Of a DNA stretch of 57,579 nt, positions 15,294 to 24,033 are shown piece by piece. The notes under the pieces are model-generated. The model was given only the letters and a program-made list of their open reading frames with translations. It was not told the DNA's origin and did no database searches. This DNA comes from DATAVB01 sp040414495 (GTDB taxonomy: Bacteria > Actinomycetota > Actinomycetes > Mycobacteriales > QHCD01). The translations under genes were made by a program, and so were the position numbers. The stretch lies in contig JBEDUI010000047.1 in assembly GCA_040414495.1 (NCBI GenBank), positions 1 through 57,579 on the forward strand, read 5' to 3'. How positions within the stretch are numbered: the stretch's first letter is position 1; each line of letters opens with the position of its first letter.

Positions 15294-16435
15294 GTTCGGG
15301 ACGGAAGGGCGCGAGCCCGGCAGAGAGGGCCGCCAAGTCGGACGGCAAGGCCGCAGGCCACAGTGGCAAAGGCGTGCGGGCGACGCGCACCGGGCGGCCG
15401 CGCCAAGCCGATATCGCCCGACTGGCCGGCGTTTCGCAGACTACGGTTTCGCTTGTATTGGGCGGCAACAAATCCGGGATAGCGCTCAATGAAGACACGC
15501 GGCAACGGGTCCTGGACGCGGCGCGCTCGCTCGGCTACGTGCCGGATCCGATTGCCCGCCGGCTTTCGCAAGGCCAGAACAATCTGCTCGGGCTTTACAC
15601 TTTCACATCGACATTCCCGACCGATATCCAGCACTCGTACTATCCTTTTTTGGTTGGTGTAGAGGAGGAAGCGGCCAATCAGGGGTACGACCTGCTGCTG
15701 TTCACCTCCTCGAGCACAACCGACACCGGTTCGGCCGAGTCGCTGCACCGGATCCGCCTCGCTGACGGTTGCTTGTTTCTCGGGCGGCATGTGCCGGAAG
15801 AGACGATGGCCCGTTTTCTCGACGACGGGTACCCGCTCGTCTACATCGGACGGCACGACGAGTTGGGCGCTCGATTGCCGTATATCGGAGCGGATTACGT
15901 CACGGCGTCGACGGAAGTGGTTCGCCGGTTGGTTGATCAGGGGCACCGGCGGCTGTTGTATCTGCGGGAAAACGACGAGGCGCCGGCCTCGGTTGACCGG
16001 GAGGCGGGCTTTCTCGCCGGGCGGAAGGCAACCGGGCTGTCGCCGGCGGCCACGCCGGTCATTCGGACTGACGGCGCCGACATCACCCCGGATCGGTTGC
16101 TGGGATGGCTCCAGGACGGGTTCACGGCAATCGTCGTGGAGGAGACCGATACCGATATCGCCGTTAGCGCGGTCGAATCGGCAGCCCGGGCCGCGCGGCT
16201 GGGTTGCCCGGAGGATTTCTCCATGGCGCTACTGGGAAACCGGGTCAACCGCTCGCCCGGATTGCCGCTGCTGAGCGGTTTCGCCGTGCCACGGCGGGAA
16301 ATGGGCCGGGCCGCGGTTCGCCTGCTGGCTGGCCTGATCGGTGGCGAGTCAGACCTGCAGACACACCAAATCGTGGCGTGCCAATCAATTATCGGCGAGA
16401 CCATCGGGCCGCCACCGGAAACAACCTCCAGCTGA
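15290..16435 (+). CDS. LacI-family transcriptional regulator
   Basis: 381 residues. A basic, probably disordered N-terminal extension of about 38 residues precedes the LacI helix-turn-helix QADIARLAGVSQTTVSLVLGG and the hinge ARRLSQGQ. The ligand-binding domain follows (FLVGVEEEAANQGYDLLLF, ADGCLFLGRHVPEE, RRLVDQGHRRLLYL). LacI proteins usually sense sugars or nucleosides, which gives a hint about the operon substrate. The GTG overlaps the SDR stop (GTGA). It lies inside the operon downstream of a central-CG palindrome, so autoregulation is likely. Confidence 0.93.
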   Translation: MSSGRKGASPAERAAKSDGKAAGHSGKGVRATRTGRPRQADIARLAGVSQTTVSLVLGGNKSGIALNEDTRQRVLDAARSLGYVPDPIARRLSQGQNNLLGLYTFTSTFPTDIQHSYYPFLVGVEEEAANQGYDLLLFTSSSTTDTGSAESLHRIRLADGCLFLGRHVPEETMARFLDDGYPLVYIGRHDELGARLPYIGADYVTASTEVVRRLVDQGHRRLLYLRENDEAPASVDREAGFLAGRKATGLSPAATPVIRTDGADITPDRLLGWLQDGFTAIVVEETDTDIAVSAVESAARAARLGCPEDFSMALLGNRVNRSPGLPLLSGFAVPRREMGRAAVRLLAGLIGGESDLQTHQIVACQSIIGETIGPPPETTSS

Positions 16436-16454
16436 GGAAGGCGAACCACACCAC

Positions 16455-18059
16455 ATGCTCGATCACGAAGCGGAAATTCTCATTGTCGGTGGCGGTTTGG
16501 GAGGCGTCGCGGCCGCGCTGGCTGCCTGTTCGGCCGGCCGGCGGGTCATTCTGACCGAGGAGACCGACTGGCTTGGTGGCCAACTCACCGCGCAGGCCGT
16601 GCCGCCGGATGAGAATCCGTGGATCGAGCAATTCGGCTGCACCGCCAGCTATCGGCAATTACGCGAGGGAATTCGCGACTACTACCGGCGCTGGTATCCG
16701 CTGCGGGCCAAGGCTCGGTCACTGCCCCGGCTCAACCCGGGTGCTGGTCGGGTGAGCAAGCTGTGTCACGAGCCGCGGGTCGCATTGGCTGTCCTGCAGG
16801 CGATGCTGGCTCCGCATGAGGCGGCCGGTCGGCTGCAGATTCTCCTGGAACACCGCCCGGTCAATGCCGAGGTCAACGGTGGCCGGATCGCCGCCGTCAC
16901 TCTCGAGGATCGCCGGAACGGCGGCCAAGTGATCTGCCGTGCGCGGTACGTACTGGACGCGACCGAGTTGGGCGACCTGCTGCCGCTGGCCGGAATCGAT
17001 CACGTAACCGGGGCCGAGGCGCAGAGCGAATTCGGTGAGCCGCACGCGCCGGCGACCGCGCAACCGCTGAACATGCAGGGCATTACGTACTGCTTCGCGG
17101 TGTCGCATCACGACGGTGCCGACCATGTGATCGACAAACCGAAGGACTACGAATTCTGGCGGGCGTACAAACCGGATTTCTGGCCCGGACCCTTACTCGG
17201 ATTCTCCGCGCCCGACCCGCGCACACTCGACGCGGTATCGCGCACCTTCATACCCAACCCCGACCACGATCCGCTGGACGTCGAAGCCGACCAGAGCGCC
17301 AATGCCGGCGACCGGGAACTGTGGATGTTCCGGCGCATTCTGGCTCGTTCGATGCACGAGCCCGGTGCATTCGAATCCGACGTGAGCCTGGTGAATTGGC
17401 CGCTCAACGACTACTGGCTCAAGCCGCCGCTGGGCAATGACGCGGAATTGGCGCTGGCAGAGGCGAAACAGCTTTCGCTGTCCGTCCTGTACTGGTTGCA
17501 GACCGAGGCGCCCCGACCGGACGGCGGCACCGGATACCCCGGCCTCCGGTTGCGTAGGGACATCGTCGGCACCCAGGATGGTCTGGCCAAAGCGCCGTAT
17601 ATCCGCGAATCGCGACGGATCAAAGCCGCAACCACGGTGACCGAGCACGACGTAGCACTGGATATCGTCGCGCCGTACGGCGGCACCCGGTACGCCGATT
17701 CGGTCGGCATTGGCAGCTATCGCATCGACCTGCATCCCTCGACCGGTGGCGACAACTACATCGATATCGCCAGCGTGCCGTTCGAGATTCCGTTGGGTGC
17801 GTTGATTCCCAGAGCCGGGGGTAACCTGCTGGCGGCCGGCAAGAATATCGGAACGACCCACATTTCCAATGGCTGTTATCGGCTGCATCCGGTCGAGTGG
17901 AATATCGGTGAGGCGGCCGGCCATTTGGCTTCGTTCTGCCTGAGCCGCGGCCTCGAGCCGCATCAGGTGCCCGGCACCGAGAAATACCGCGACGATTTCT
18001 GCCGGGTATTGGACCAGGGCGGGATCGAGCGGCATTGGCCCGACGTACGGGGCTACTGA
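16455..18059 (+). CDS. FAD-dependent oxidoreductase 1 (FAD_oxidored type)
   Basis: 534 residues. The dinucleotide motif ILIVGGGLGGVAAALAACSAGRRV at the N-terminus is followed by LTEETDWLGGQLTAQ, typical of the PF12831-type family. The C-terminal flavin contacts lie in LIPRAGGNLLAAGKNIGTTHISNGCYRLHPVEWNIGEAAG. The substrate is unknown in most members. ATG 16455 starts 19 bases after the LacI stop; an in-frame longer reading overlaps LacI and is unlikely. It sits next to a second enzyme of the same superfamily, and the two may act in sequence or together. Confidence 0.85.
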   Translation: MLDHEAEILIVGGGLGGVAAALAACSAGRRVILTEETDWLGGQLTAQAVPPDENPWIEQFGCTASYRQLREGIRDYYRRWYPLRAKARSLPRLNPGAGRVSKLCHEPRVALAVLQAMLAPHEAAGRLQILLEHRPVNAEVNGGRIAAVTLEDRRNGGQVICRARYVLDATELGDLLPLAGIDHVTGAEAQSEFGEPHAPATAQPLNMQGITYCFAVSHHDGADHVIDKPKDYEFWRAYKPDFWPGPLLGFSAPDPRTLDAVSRTFIPNPDHDPLDVEADQSANAGDRELWMFRRILARSMHEPGAFESDVSLVNWPLNDYWLKPPLGNDAELALAEAKQLSLSVLYWLQTEAPRPDGGTGYPGLRLRRDIVGTQDGLAKAPYIRESRRIKAATTVTEHDVALDIVAPYGGTRYADSVGIGSYRIDLHPSTGGDNYIDIASVPFEIPLGALIPRAGGNLLAAGKNIGTTHISNGCYRLHPVEWNIGEAAGHLASFCLSRGLEPHQVPGTEKYRDDFCRVLDQGGIERHWPDVRGY

Positions 18060-18073
18060 GAAACCGAAGGGTT

Positions 18074-19450
18074 GTGAAGACACTGCTGTACAACCGGGAA
18101 ATTCCAGTCTCGGACGAGGTCGACGTGCTGGTTGTCGGTGGCGGTCCGGCCGGGATCGCGGCCGCTATCGCCGCTGCACGTACCGGCGCCCGCACTCGGC
18201 TGGTCGAGCGATTCGGCTTCCTGGGCGGGAATCTGACGGCCGGGCTGGTCGGTCCGTGCATGACGTCGTACTCGTTGGACGGACGGGAGCAGTTGATCCG
18301 CGGCGTGTTCGACGAGTTCGTGCGGCGCATGGAGGAAACCGGCGACGCGCTGCATCCATCGCGCACGCACGCCGGCGACGCATATTCCGGATTCATCGTT
18401 TACGGCCACGACAAGGTCACACCGTTCGAGCCGGAAGCGGCCAAGACGACCGCATTGCAGATGTGCCGTGAGGCAGGTGTGGATCTGCGGCTACACAGCT
18501 TTGTTGCGGACGCGGTGGTGCGGAACGGGCGGGTCGCCGGCGTCATCGTCGCCAGCAAGAGCGGGCTCGAGATGTTGCCGGCAGCGGTCACTGTGGACTG
18601 TTCCGCGGACGGCGATGTAGCGGCGGCGGCCGGGGTCGGCATCGACTACGGCCGCGACTCCGATGGCCTGGTGCAGCCGATGACGTTGTTCTTCCGGGTC
18701 GGTGGCGTCCAGGACGACGTGGTTGAGCAGTACGTGCGCGCCCATCCCGAGGATTACCGCGCGTTCGAGTCGATCGTCACGAAAGCCCGCGCGGATGGCC
18801 GTTTTCCGTCGCCACGTCGGGGCGTCGGCATGTACAAGACGATGCGTAAAGGCGTCTGGAGAATCAACACCACCCGGGTACTGCAACGCAACGGCACCGA
18901 CGTCGTCGACCTCACCGCGGCCGAACTCGAGGGTCGGGATCAAGTAATGGGGCTGGTCAAATTCTTCCGGGAAAGCCTGCCCGGCTTCGAAAACTGCGAA
19001 CTGCTCGACACCGCCGCCACGATCGGGGTCCGGGAAACCCGTCGTATTGTCGGGGAATACCGGCTGGAATTAGCTGACCTGCAAAGTGGCCGGCATTTTG
19101 ACGACGTGATTGCGTTGTGCGCATACCCGGTCGATATTCACGATCCGACCGGTTCCGGCGGCGGTGTTGACGAATCGGCTGGCACCGCTAATGTGTATGA
19201 AATCCCTTATCGCAGCCTGATCCCGCGCGATGTCGATGGCCTGCTGGTGGCGGGACGATGCGTTTCGGCTAGCCATGAGGCATTGGCGGCAATTCGCGTC
19301 ATGCCGCCGGCATTCGCGATGGGACAGGCGGCCGGGACCGCGGCGGCCTTGGCGGCTTGCGGTGGCGTCGCTCCCCGCAAGGTCGACGTCGTCGGGCTGC
19401 AACGCACGTTGCTCGACCACGGCGCCTATCTGGGTGCGGCGGTCGCATGA
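18074..19450 (+). CDS. FAD-dependent oxidoreductase 2 (FAD_oxidored type)
   Basis: 458 residues with a Rossmann start DVLVVGGGPAGIAAAIAAARTGARTRLVERFGFLGGNLTAG, the PF12831 hallmark. The C-terminus reads IPYRSLIPRDVDGLLVAGRCVSASHEALAAIRVMPPAFAMGQAAGTAAA, the FAD-closing segment. A typical middle motif VRETRRIVGEYRL is present. It is related to but clearly diverged from the preceding enzyme. GTG 18074 lies 14 bases after the previous stop, following GAAGG. It is probably a cytosolic dehydrogenase acting on the pathway intermediate. Confidence 0.87.
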   Translation: MKTLLYNREIPVSDEVDVLVVGGGPAGIAAAIAAARTGARTRLVERFGFLGGNLTAGLVGPCMTSYSLDGREQLIRGVFDEFVRRMEETGDALHPSRTHAGDAYSGFIVYGHDKVTPFEPEAAKTTALQMCREAGVDLRLHSFVADAVVRNGRVAGVIVASKSGLEMLPAAVTVDCSADGDVAAAAGVGIDYGRDSDGLVQPMTLFFRVGGVQDDVVEQYVRAHPEDYRAFESIVTKARADGRFPSPRRGVGMYKTMRKGVWRINTTRVLQRNGTDVVDLTAAELEGRDQVMGLVKFFRESLPGFENCELLDTAATIGVRETRRIVGEYRLELADLQSGRHFDDVIALCAYPVDIHDPTGSGGGVDESAGTANVYEIPYRSLIPRDVDGLLVAGRCVSASHEALAAIRVMPPAFAMGQAAGTAAALAACGGVAPRKVDVVGLQRTLLDHGAYLGAAVA

Positions 19451-19452
19451 TG

Positions 19453-19463
19453 TCCACTGTGGA
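19453..19463. repeat. TCCACNGTGGA palindrome
   Basis: TCCACTGTGGA just after the second FAD oxidoreductase gene, 14 bases before the HyuA ATG. One of six exact copies in the window. Confidence 0.7.
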
Positions 19464-19476
19464 TTAAGGAGCAGGG

Positions 19477-21624
19477 ATGAGCCCTCCACGTATCCGCGTC
19501 GGTATCGACGTCGGCGGCACGTTCACCGACGCGGTGGCACTGGACGCGCACACGCTAGAGCTGATCGGCCAGGCCAAGGTGCGGACCACCCACCGGCATG
19601 CCGATGGTGTGGCGCGCGGCATCATCGAGTCTTTGACGCTGCTGCTGCACGAGGTCGGCGCGAGCGCTGAGGACGTGAGCTTTCTGGCCCACGGCACGAC
19701 GCAGGCCACGAATGCCTTGCTGGAAGGCGATGTTGCCACGGTGGGGCTGGTCGGCGTAGGGCGCGGCTTCGAGGGCTGGATGACCCGTCGGCTCGGTTCA
19801 CTGAGCAAAATCGAATTGGCGCCGGGCAAGAACCTACCGATCCGGTATGCCCATGTCCCGTCGGCTGTTGACTTGGACGACGCCACGGACGCGGTGACGA
19901 CGGTCCGGGCCGCCGGAGCCGACGTCGTCGTCGGCGTGCAGGCGTTCAGCGTCGACGACGGCACTGGTGAGGATGCGGTGGCCGAAGCGGCGGACAAACA
20001 GGGGCTGCTGGCGACGACGACCCACGAGATCACCAAGCTGTACGGGTTGCGCAAGCGCGCCCGTACGGCGGTGGTCAACGCCAGCATTCTGCCAAAAATG
20101 CTCGACACCGCGGATCTGGTCGAGAACAGCATCAAGGCGGCCGGTGTCACCGCCCCATTGATGGTGATGCGGTGTGACGGCGGCGTGATGTCGTTGCAGG
20201 AAATGCGCCGCCGTCCACTGTTGACGGTCCTGTCCGGACCGGCGGCCGGGGTGGCCGGCGCGTTGATGAAAGAGAAGGTCAGCGAGGGCATTTTCCTAGA
20301 GACCGGTGGCACGTCGACCGACATCAGCGTGATCCGGCGCGGCAAGGTCATGGTCCGCTACGCCAAGATCGGCGGCCATGACACGTATCTGTCCTCATTA
20401 GACGTCCGTACGGTCGGGGTGGGTGGTGGCTCGATGGTTCGGGCCAGCGGCGGCAAGGTTGTCGACGTCGGCCCGCGCAGCGCGCACATCGCTGATCTGG
20501 ATTACGCCTGTTTCGCGGACCCGGCGGCGCTTTCGGATGCCCGGCTCGTGTCGATCGCCCCACTCAATGGCGATCCGGCCGACTACGTCGTGATCGAAGG
20601 GGCCGGCGGCCGATTCGCGCTGACCATGACCTGTGCGGCCAATGCGCTCGGCATCGTGCCAGAAAAGGACTACGCATACGCCGAGCCGACCGCGGCCCGG
20701 ATCGCATTCGTCCCGCTGGCCGAGCATCTGGGCACCAGCGTGGAGGATGCGGCCCGGGCGGTGCTGGTAGCCGGAATCACGCACGTTCGCAAGGTCATCG
20801 AGGAATTGGTCACCGATTACCGGTTGGACAAGCGGGCACTGCGCCTCGTCGGCGGTGGCGGTGGCGCCGCGGCCGTGACCCCGTTCCTCGGCTCCGAAGG
20901 TGGTTGGGACGCTGCGATCGCCGACCACAACGAAGTGATCAGTCCGATCGGCGTCGCGCTGGCGCTGGTGCGGGAATCGGTCGAACGGATCATTCCCAAC
21001 CCGTCCCAACAGGACGTTCTGGCGATCCGGGCCGAGGCCGAGGCGGCGGTGATCGTGCAGGGCGCGGCGGCGGCGACCGTCGAGGTTGACGTGTCGGTCG
21101 ACGCCCAAACCAATACCGTGCGCGCGATCGCCACCGGCGCAACCGAACTGCGGACCAAGGATCGATCCGGACAGGCGGAGTCCACTGTGGATCAGGCGCG
21201 GGTCGCGGCCGGCAGCCTGCACCTGCCGGCCCGGAACGTCGAACTGCTCGCCCAGACCCCGAACTACGCCGTTTACGGCGGCGAATCCCGGCGTAAAGGT
21301 GCGATGGGCCGGTTCTTCAAGCCCAAACATCCGGTCCGGGTTGTCGACACCGAAGGCATCGTTCGCTTGCAGAGCCCGGACGCGCACGTCGCCCAGACCA
21401 CGGTCGGTGAGGCCGGACCGATGCTGGAAAAGCTGATCGCGACGTACACCGCATTCGGTGACGGCGGCTCGCAGCTGCCGGCCCTGCAACTGCTGATCGG
21501 ACCGCGGATCGTCAACCTGGCCGGCGTAACCGCGCAGGATCAACTGATGGCGTTGGCCCGGACCGAATTGGACGCGCGGGCGCCGGACGAGCCGCTGGTG
21601 TCGGTGACCGAGGTGCGGGAATGA
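19477..21624 (+). CDS. Hydantoinase/5-oxoprolinase subunit A family protein (HyuA-like)
   Basis: 715 residues. The actin-fold ATPase motif VGIDVGGTFTDAVALD starts the protein, followed by SFLAHGTTQATNALLEG, LSGPAAGVAGAL, LETGGTSTDISVIRRGKV and VGVGGGSMV, the full HyuA series. These ATP-dependent amidohydrolases open cyclic amides such as hydantoins or 5-oxoproline, or carboxylate ketones. They normally need a HyuB partner, but none is in this operon. The next gene is a small HExxH protein. AAGGAG precedes the ATG. The substrate is probably an N-heterocycle or lactam; this is inferred. Confidence 0.9.
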   Translation: MSPPRIRVGIDVGGTFTDAVALDAHTLELIGQAKVRTTHRHADGVARGIIESLTLLLHEVGASAEDVSFLAHGTTQATNALLEGDVATVGLVGVGRGFEGWMTRRLGSLSKIELAPGKNLPIRYAHVPSAVDLDDATDAVTTVRAAGADVVVGVQAFSVDDGTGEDAVAEAADKQGLLATTTHEITKLYGLRKRARTAVVNASILPKMLDTADLVENSIKAAGVTAPLMVMRCDGGVMSLQEMRRRPLLTVLSGPAAGVAGALMKEKVSEGIFLETGGTSTDISVIRRGKVMVRYAKIGGHDTYLSSLDVRTVGVGGGSMVRASGGKVVDVGPRSAHIADLDYACFADPAALSDARLVSIAPLNGDPADYVVIEGAGGRFALTMTCAANALGIVPEKDYAYAEPTAARIAFVPLAEHLGTSVEDAARAVLVAGITHVRKVIEELVTDYRLDKRALRLVGGGGGAAAVTPFLGSEGGWDAAIADHNEVISPIGVALALVRESVERIIPNPSQQDVLAIRAEAEAAVIVQGAAAATVEVDVSVDAQTNTVRAIATGATELRTKDRSGQAESTVDQARVAAGSLHLPARNVELLAQTPNYAVYGGESRRKGAMGRFFKPKHPVRVVDTEGIVRLQSPDAHVAQTTVGEAGPMLEKLIATYTAFGDGGSQLPALQLLIGPRIVNLAGVTAQDQLMALARTELDARAPDEPLVSVTEVRE
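21181..21191. repeat. TCCACNGTGGA palindrome
   Basis: TCCACTGTGGA inside the HyuA coding sequence, encoding S-T-V-D. Confidence 0.7.
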
Positions 21625-22283
21625 CCAGGCCGGTAGTCGACACCCAACTGGTCGAGCGGTGTACGGCTCTGCTCGAACGTACCGATGCAGACCTCGGCGC
21701 CGAACTGCTCGGGTTGTTGCCGACGCACGAGTTGCGGCCGACCGCGACGCTGCGCCAGTGGGCCGGAACGGCCGGAGAATTTGGCGCCGAACTCGCGGAT
21801 CAACTCGGGTGGTCCGATGTGGACGATGCGGCCAGCGAACTCGGATTGCCGGTTCTATACGCTGATGGCGGCGTGGGATCGATTCAGTTGACGTTGGCCG
21901 AGTACGTCAGCCGTCCGCCCGCGGTCCGGATTTTCGACGACGCTATAACGTTTGCTGGACGATTGGTCGATGCGCTGGACTGGCACGACCTGTTTCCAGC
22001 GGATTCGATCCGTGCCGTCGCGGTGTGTCACGAGTTGGTGCATCGAGTCCTTGATGGTCCACAAGGGACGGTGTTGAAGCGACGGCTCGGACACGTACCG
22101 CTGCGGCTCGGACCGATCGCGATACGGGGACATGTACTGGGTGCGGACGAGGTCGTCGCCCACGGCTGCGCCCAGGTGGTCTGCGGGCTGCCGCGCAGCC
22201 CGCTCCTGCTGACCGCAGCGCTCCGGGAAGCGCTGCGCAGTTCGGCCGTACGGCAACCTGTCCACAGTGGAAAAGGGGTTTGA
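21621..22283 (+). CDS. Unknown protein with an HExxH motif
   Basis: 220 residues, overlapping HyuA by ATGA. The centre reads RAVAVCHELVHRVL, giving H137-E138-x-x-H141, the zincin motif in a helix. E177 and H181 in GADEVVAHGCAQVV are possible third ligands. No signal peptide or membrane segment is seen. No family is recognised. In the HyuB position it may serve as a partner of HyuA or as a separate metal-dependent hydrolase. The HExxH could also be fortuitous in a helical protein. Its stop is two bases before the permease GTG. Confidence 0.6.
   Translation: MTRPVVDTQLVERCTALLERTDADLGAELLGLLPTHELRPTATLRQWAGTAGEFGAELADQLGWSDVDDAASELGLPVLYADGGVGSIQLTLAEYVSRPPAVRIFDDAITFAGRLVDALDWHDLFPADSIRAVAVCHELVHRVLDGPQGTVLKRRLGHVPLRLGPIAIRGHVLGADEVVAHGCAQVVCGLPRSPLLLTAALREALRSSAVRQPVHSGKGV
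22261..22271. repeat. TCCACNGTGGA palindrome
   Basis: TCCACAGTGGA in the last codons of the HExxH gene, 14 bases before the permease start. Confidence 0.7.
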
Positions 22284-22284
22284 C

Positions 22285-23562
22285 GTGGCTATCGCAATCA
22301 TCGCGGTGATGGTTGTGGGTGTCGTGCTTATGCTGACCCGCAAGCTGCCCACCGGATTCGCGCTGATCCTGATGGCATTTGTCATTGGCCTGATCGCGGG
22401 CGCACCGCTAATGGGTGATCACGGCGTCACGACCACCGTGCTGGAGGACGGGTCCACGCTGCTGGCCGAGACGATGATCGCGATCCTGCTGGGCGCGTGG
22501 CTCGGTGCGTTGATGGGCGAGACCGGTATTGCGTCCACTCTGGTGCGTAAGACCGTGGAATTCGCCGGCGACCGGCCCTACGTTGTGGCGCTGGGCCTGT
22601 TCGCGGTAGCGACGTTGTGTGGTTCGGTGACCGGCTCGGCGCCAGCGGCGATGCTCGCCGGAATCATTGGAATTCCGGCGATGATCGCGGTCGGCGTGCC
22701 GCCGGTGACAGCGGCCGGGACGATAGCGTTCGGGGTAGCCGCTGGAATTCCGTTCGAGTTGGCGTCCTGGCAATATTTGTCGACGGCTTTGAAGCTGCCG
22801 ATTTCGACAATCCGCCATTTCCAGCTCTACATGTTTCCGATCATTGTGTTCTTCGCGGTCGTGTTTATTCTGATCGAATCGCGCCGTCGGGGAGTGCGGC
22901 ATTCGTGGGCGGTCAAGGTCGAGCCGCGCCGCAATCCCCAATCGCGCCGCGCGGTCGATGCGCCTTGGTATTCGCTCATTACGCCGGTCGTACCGATTGT
23001 GTTGGCGCTTGGTTTCGACGTCCCGATTATTCCCTCGTTGATGGTCGGTGTGCTATACGCGCTGGTAACGACGACCAAGCCGATCGAGATGGCGCGGCGG
23101 GCCCTACGTTCGCTCTATCAGGGATTCGAGGTGGCCGCGCCGCCACTTTTTCTCTTTATCTCGATCGGTATGTTGCTGACGGCGGTACAGTTGCCCGGCG
23201 CGGTGAAGGCGCTCAAGCCAGTGACCACGGCTATCGCGCCGCACAACCCGATTCTGTTCGTGATCGTCTTCGCGGTGTTGACGCCGCTGTGCCTGTACCG
23301 CGGTCCGTTCAACATTTACGGCCTGGGCGCAGGCATCGCCAGCGTGTTGATTTCCGGCGGGGTGTATCCGGCTATGGGCGTGCTCGGCCTGATGTCCTCG
23401 TACAACGAGGTGCTCGGTGTATCCGACCCGACCAGCACGCAGACGGTCTGGAGTGCCGAATACGCCGGCGTGCGGCCGGAGCGGGTGATGGTGCGAACCC
23501 TGCCGTACACCTGGGCTTTGGCCACCGCGGGGCTGATCCTGACCGCGGCGCTCTACCTGTAG
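22285..23562 (+). CDS. Substrate permease of the catabolic operon (ion-transporter-like)
   Basis: 425 residues with about 11 hydrophobic segments. It has a broad ion-transporter layout: a long N-terminal pair, repeated GxxxG-rich hairpins (ATLCGSVTGSAPAAMLAGIIGIP; LYRGPFNIYGLGAGIASVL) and a cytoplasmic basic loop of about 30 residues. Relatives are annotated loosely as GntP/citrate or dicarboxylate carriers. It probably imports the organic acid or heterocycle degraded by the operon. GTG 22285, preceded by AAGGGG, is preferred to GTG 22267. It is the last gene of the run. Confidence 0.75.
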   Translation: MAIAIIAVMVVGVVLMLTRKLPTGFALILMAFVIGLIAGAPLMGDHGVTTTVLEDGSTLLAETMIAILLGAWLGALMGETGIASTLVRKTVEFAGDRPYVVALGLFAVATLCGSVTGSAPAAMLAGIIGIPAMIAVGVPPVTAAGTIAFGVAAGIPFELASWQYLSTALKLPISTIRHFQLYMFPIIVFFAVVFILIESRRRGVRHSWAVKVEPRRNPQSRRAVDAPWYSLITPVVPIVLALGFDVPIIPSLMVGVLYALVTTTKPIEMARRALRSLYQGFEVAAPPLFLFISIGMLLTAVQLPGAVKALKPVTTAIAPHNPILFVIVFAVLTPLCLYRGPFNIYGLGAGIASVLISGGVYPAMGVLGLMSSYNEVLGVSDPTSTQTVWSAEYAGVRPERVMVRTLPYTWALATAGLILTAALYL

Positions 23563-23566
23563 CGAG

Positions 23567-24033
23567 GTGCGGCGAATTGTGCGCACCGAATTAATTGACT
23601 TCGCCGTGCGGGCGCTGGGCGGTTGCGATGTTGTGGGCGACCGGTCGTGGGGCCACGGCGGGTCATCGGTTCTTCAGGTACGCGACCGTGCCGGCGAAAC
23701 CTGGTACGTCAAAGGCCATCGCCGCCAGCAGCACTACCGCCGCGAACGCATCGCGTACGAACGATGGACGCCGACCCTGGGCCGCAGCGCCGCGCGATTG
23801 CGGGCCTACAACGACGATGTGCAGGCGTTGCTGCTCTCCGGGCTGCCGGGCGAAGTTGCGCTGCAGTCCGGAATGGACAGTGCCGTACAGCGACGGGCCG
23901 GCAAGCGGCGATATTACGAGCCTGTGCCGCGTTCACGATGTTGTTCATCGTCGTTTGGGCCTACCAGCACGGCGAAGTGCCATTTGCGGAGAATTGCCGG
24001 TCCAACCTGCATCGGCTGATGCTCAGGCAGTGA
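23567..24033 (+). pseudogene. APH-fold kinase pseudogene with its catalytic core deleted
   Basis: The 5' part encodes a normal APH N-terminus: DRSWGHGGSSVLQVRDRAG and ETWYVKGHRRQQHYRRERIAYERW (ATP Lys and paired Glu), ending near LLLSGLPGE. About 30 codons later the frame changes, and another frame supplies a typical C-terminus (FIVVWAYQHGEVPFAENC, then NLHRLM) stopping at 24033. The whole segment with the HxDxxxxN and DxE motifs is missing. Total coding potential is about 155 residues against roughly 300 expected. The GTG at 23567 starts five bases after the permease stop. It cannot be an active kinase. Confidence 0.75.
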
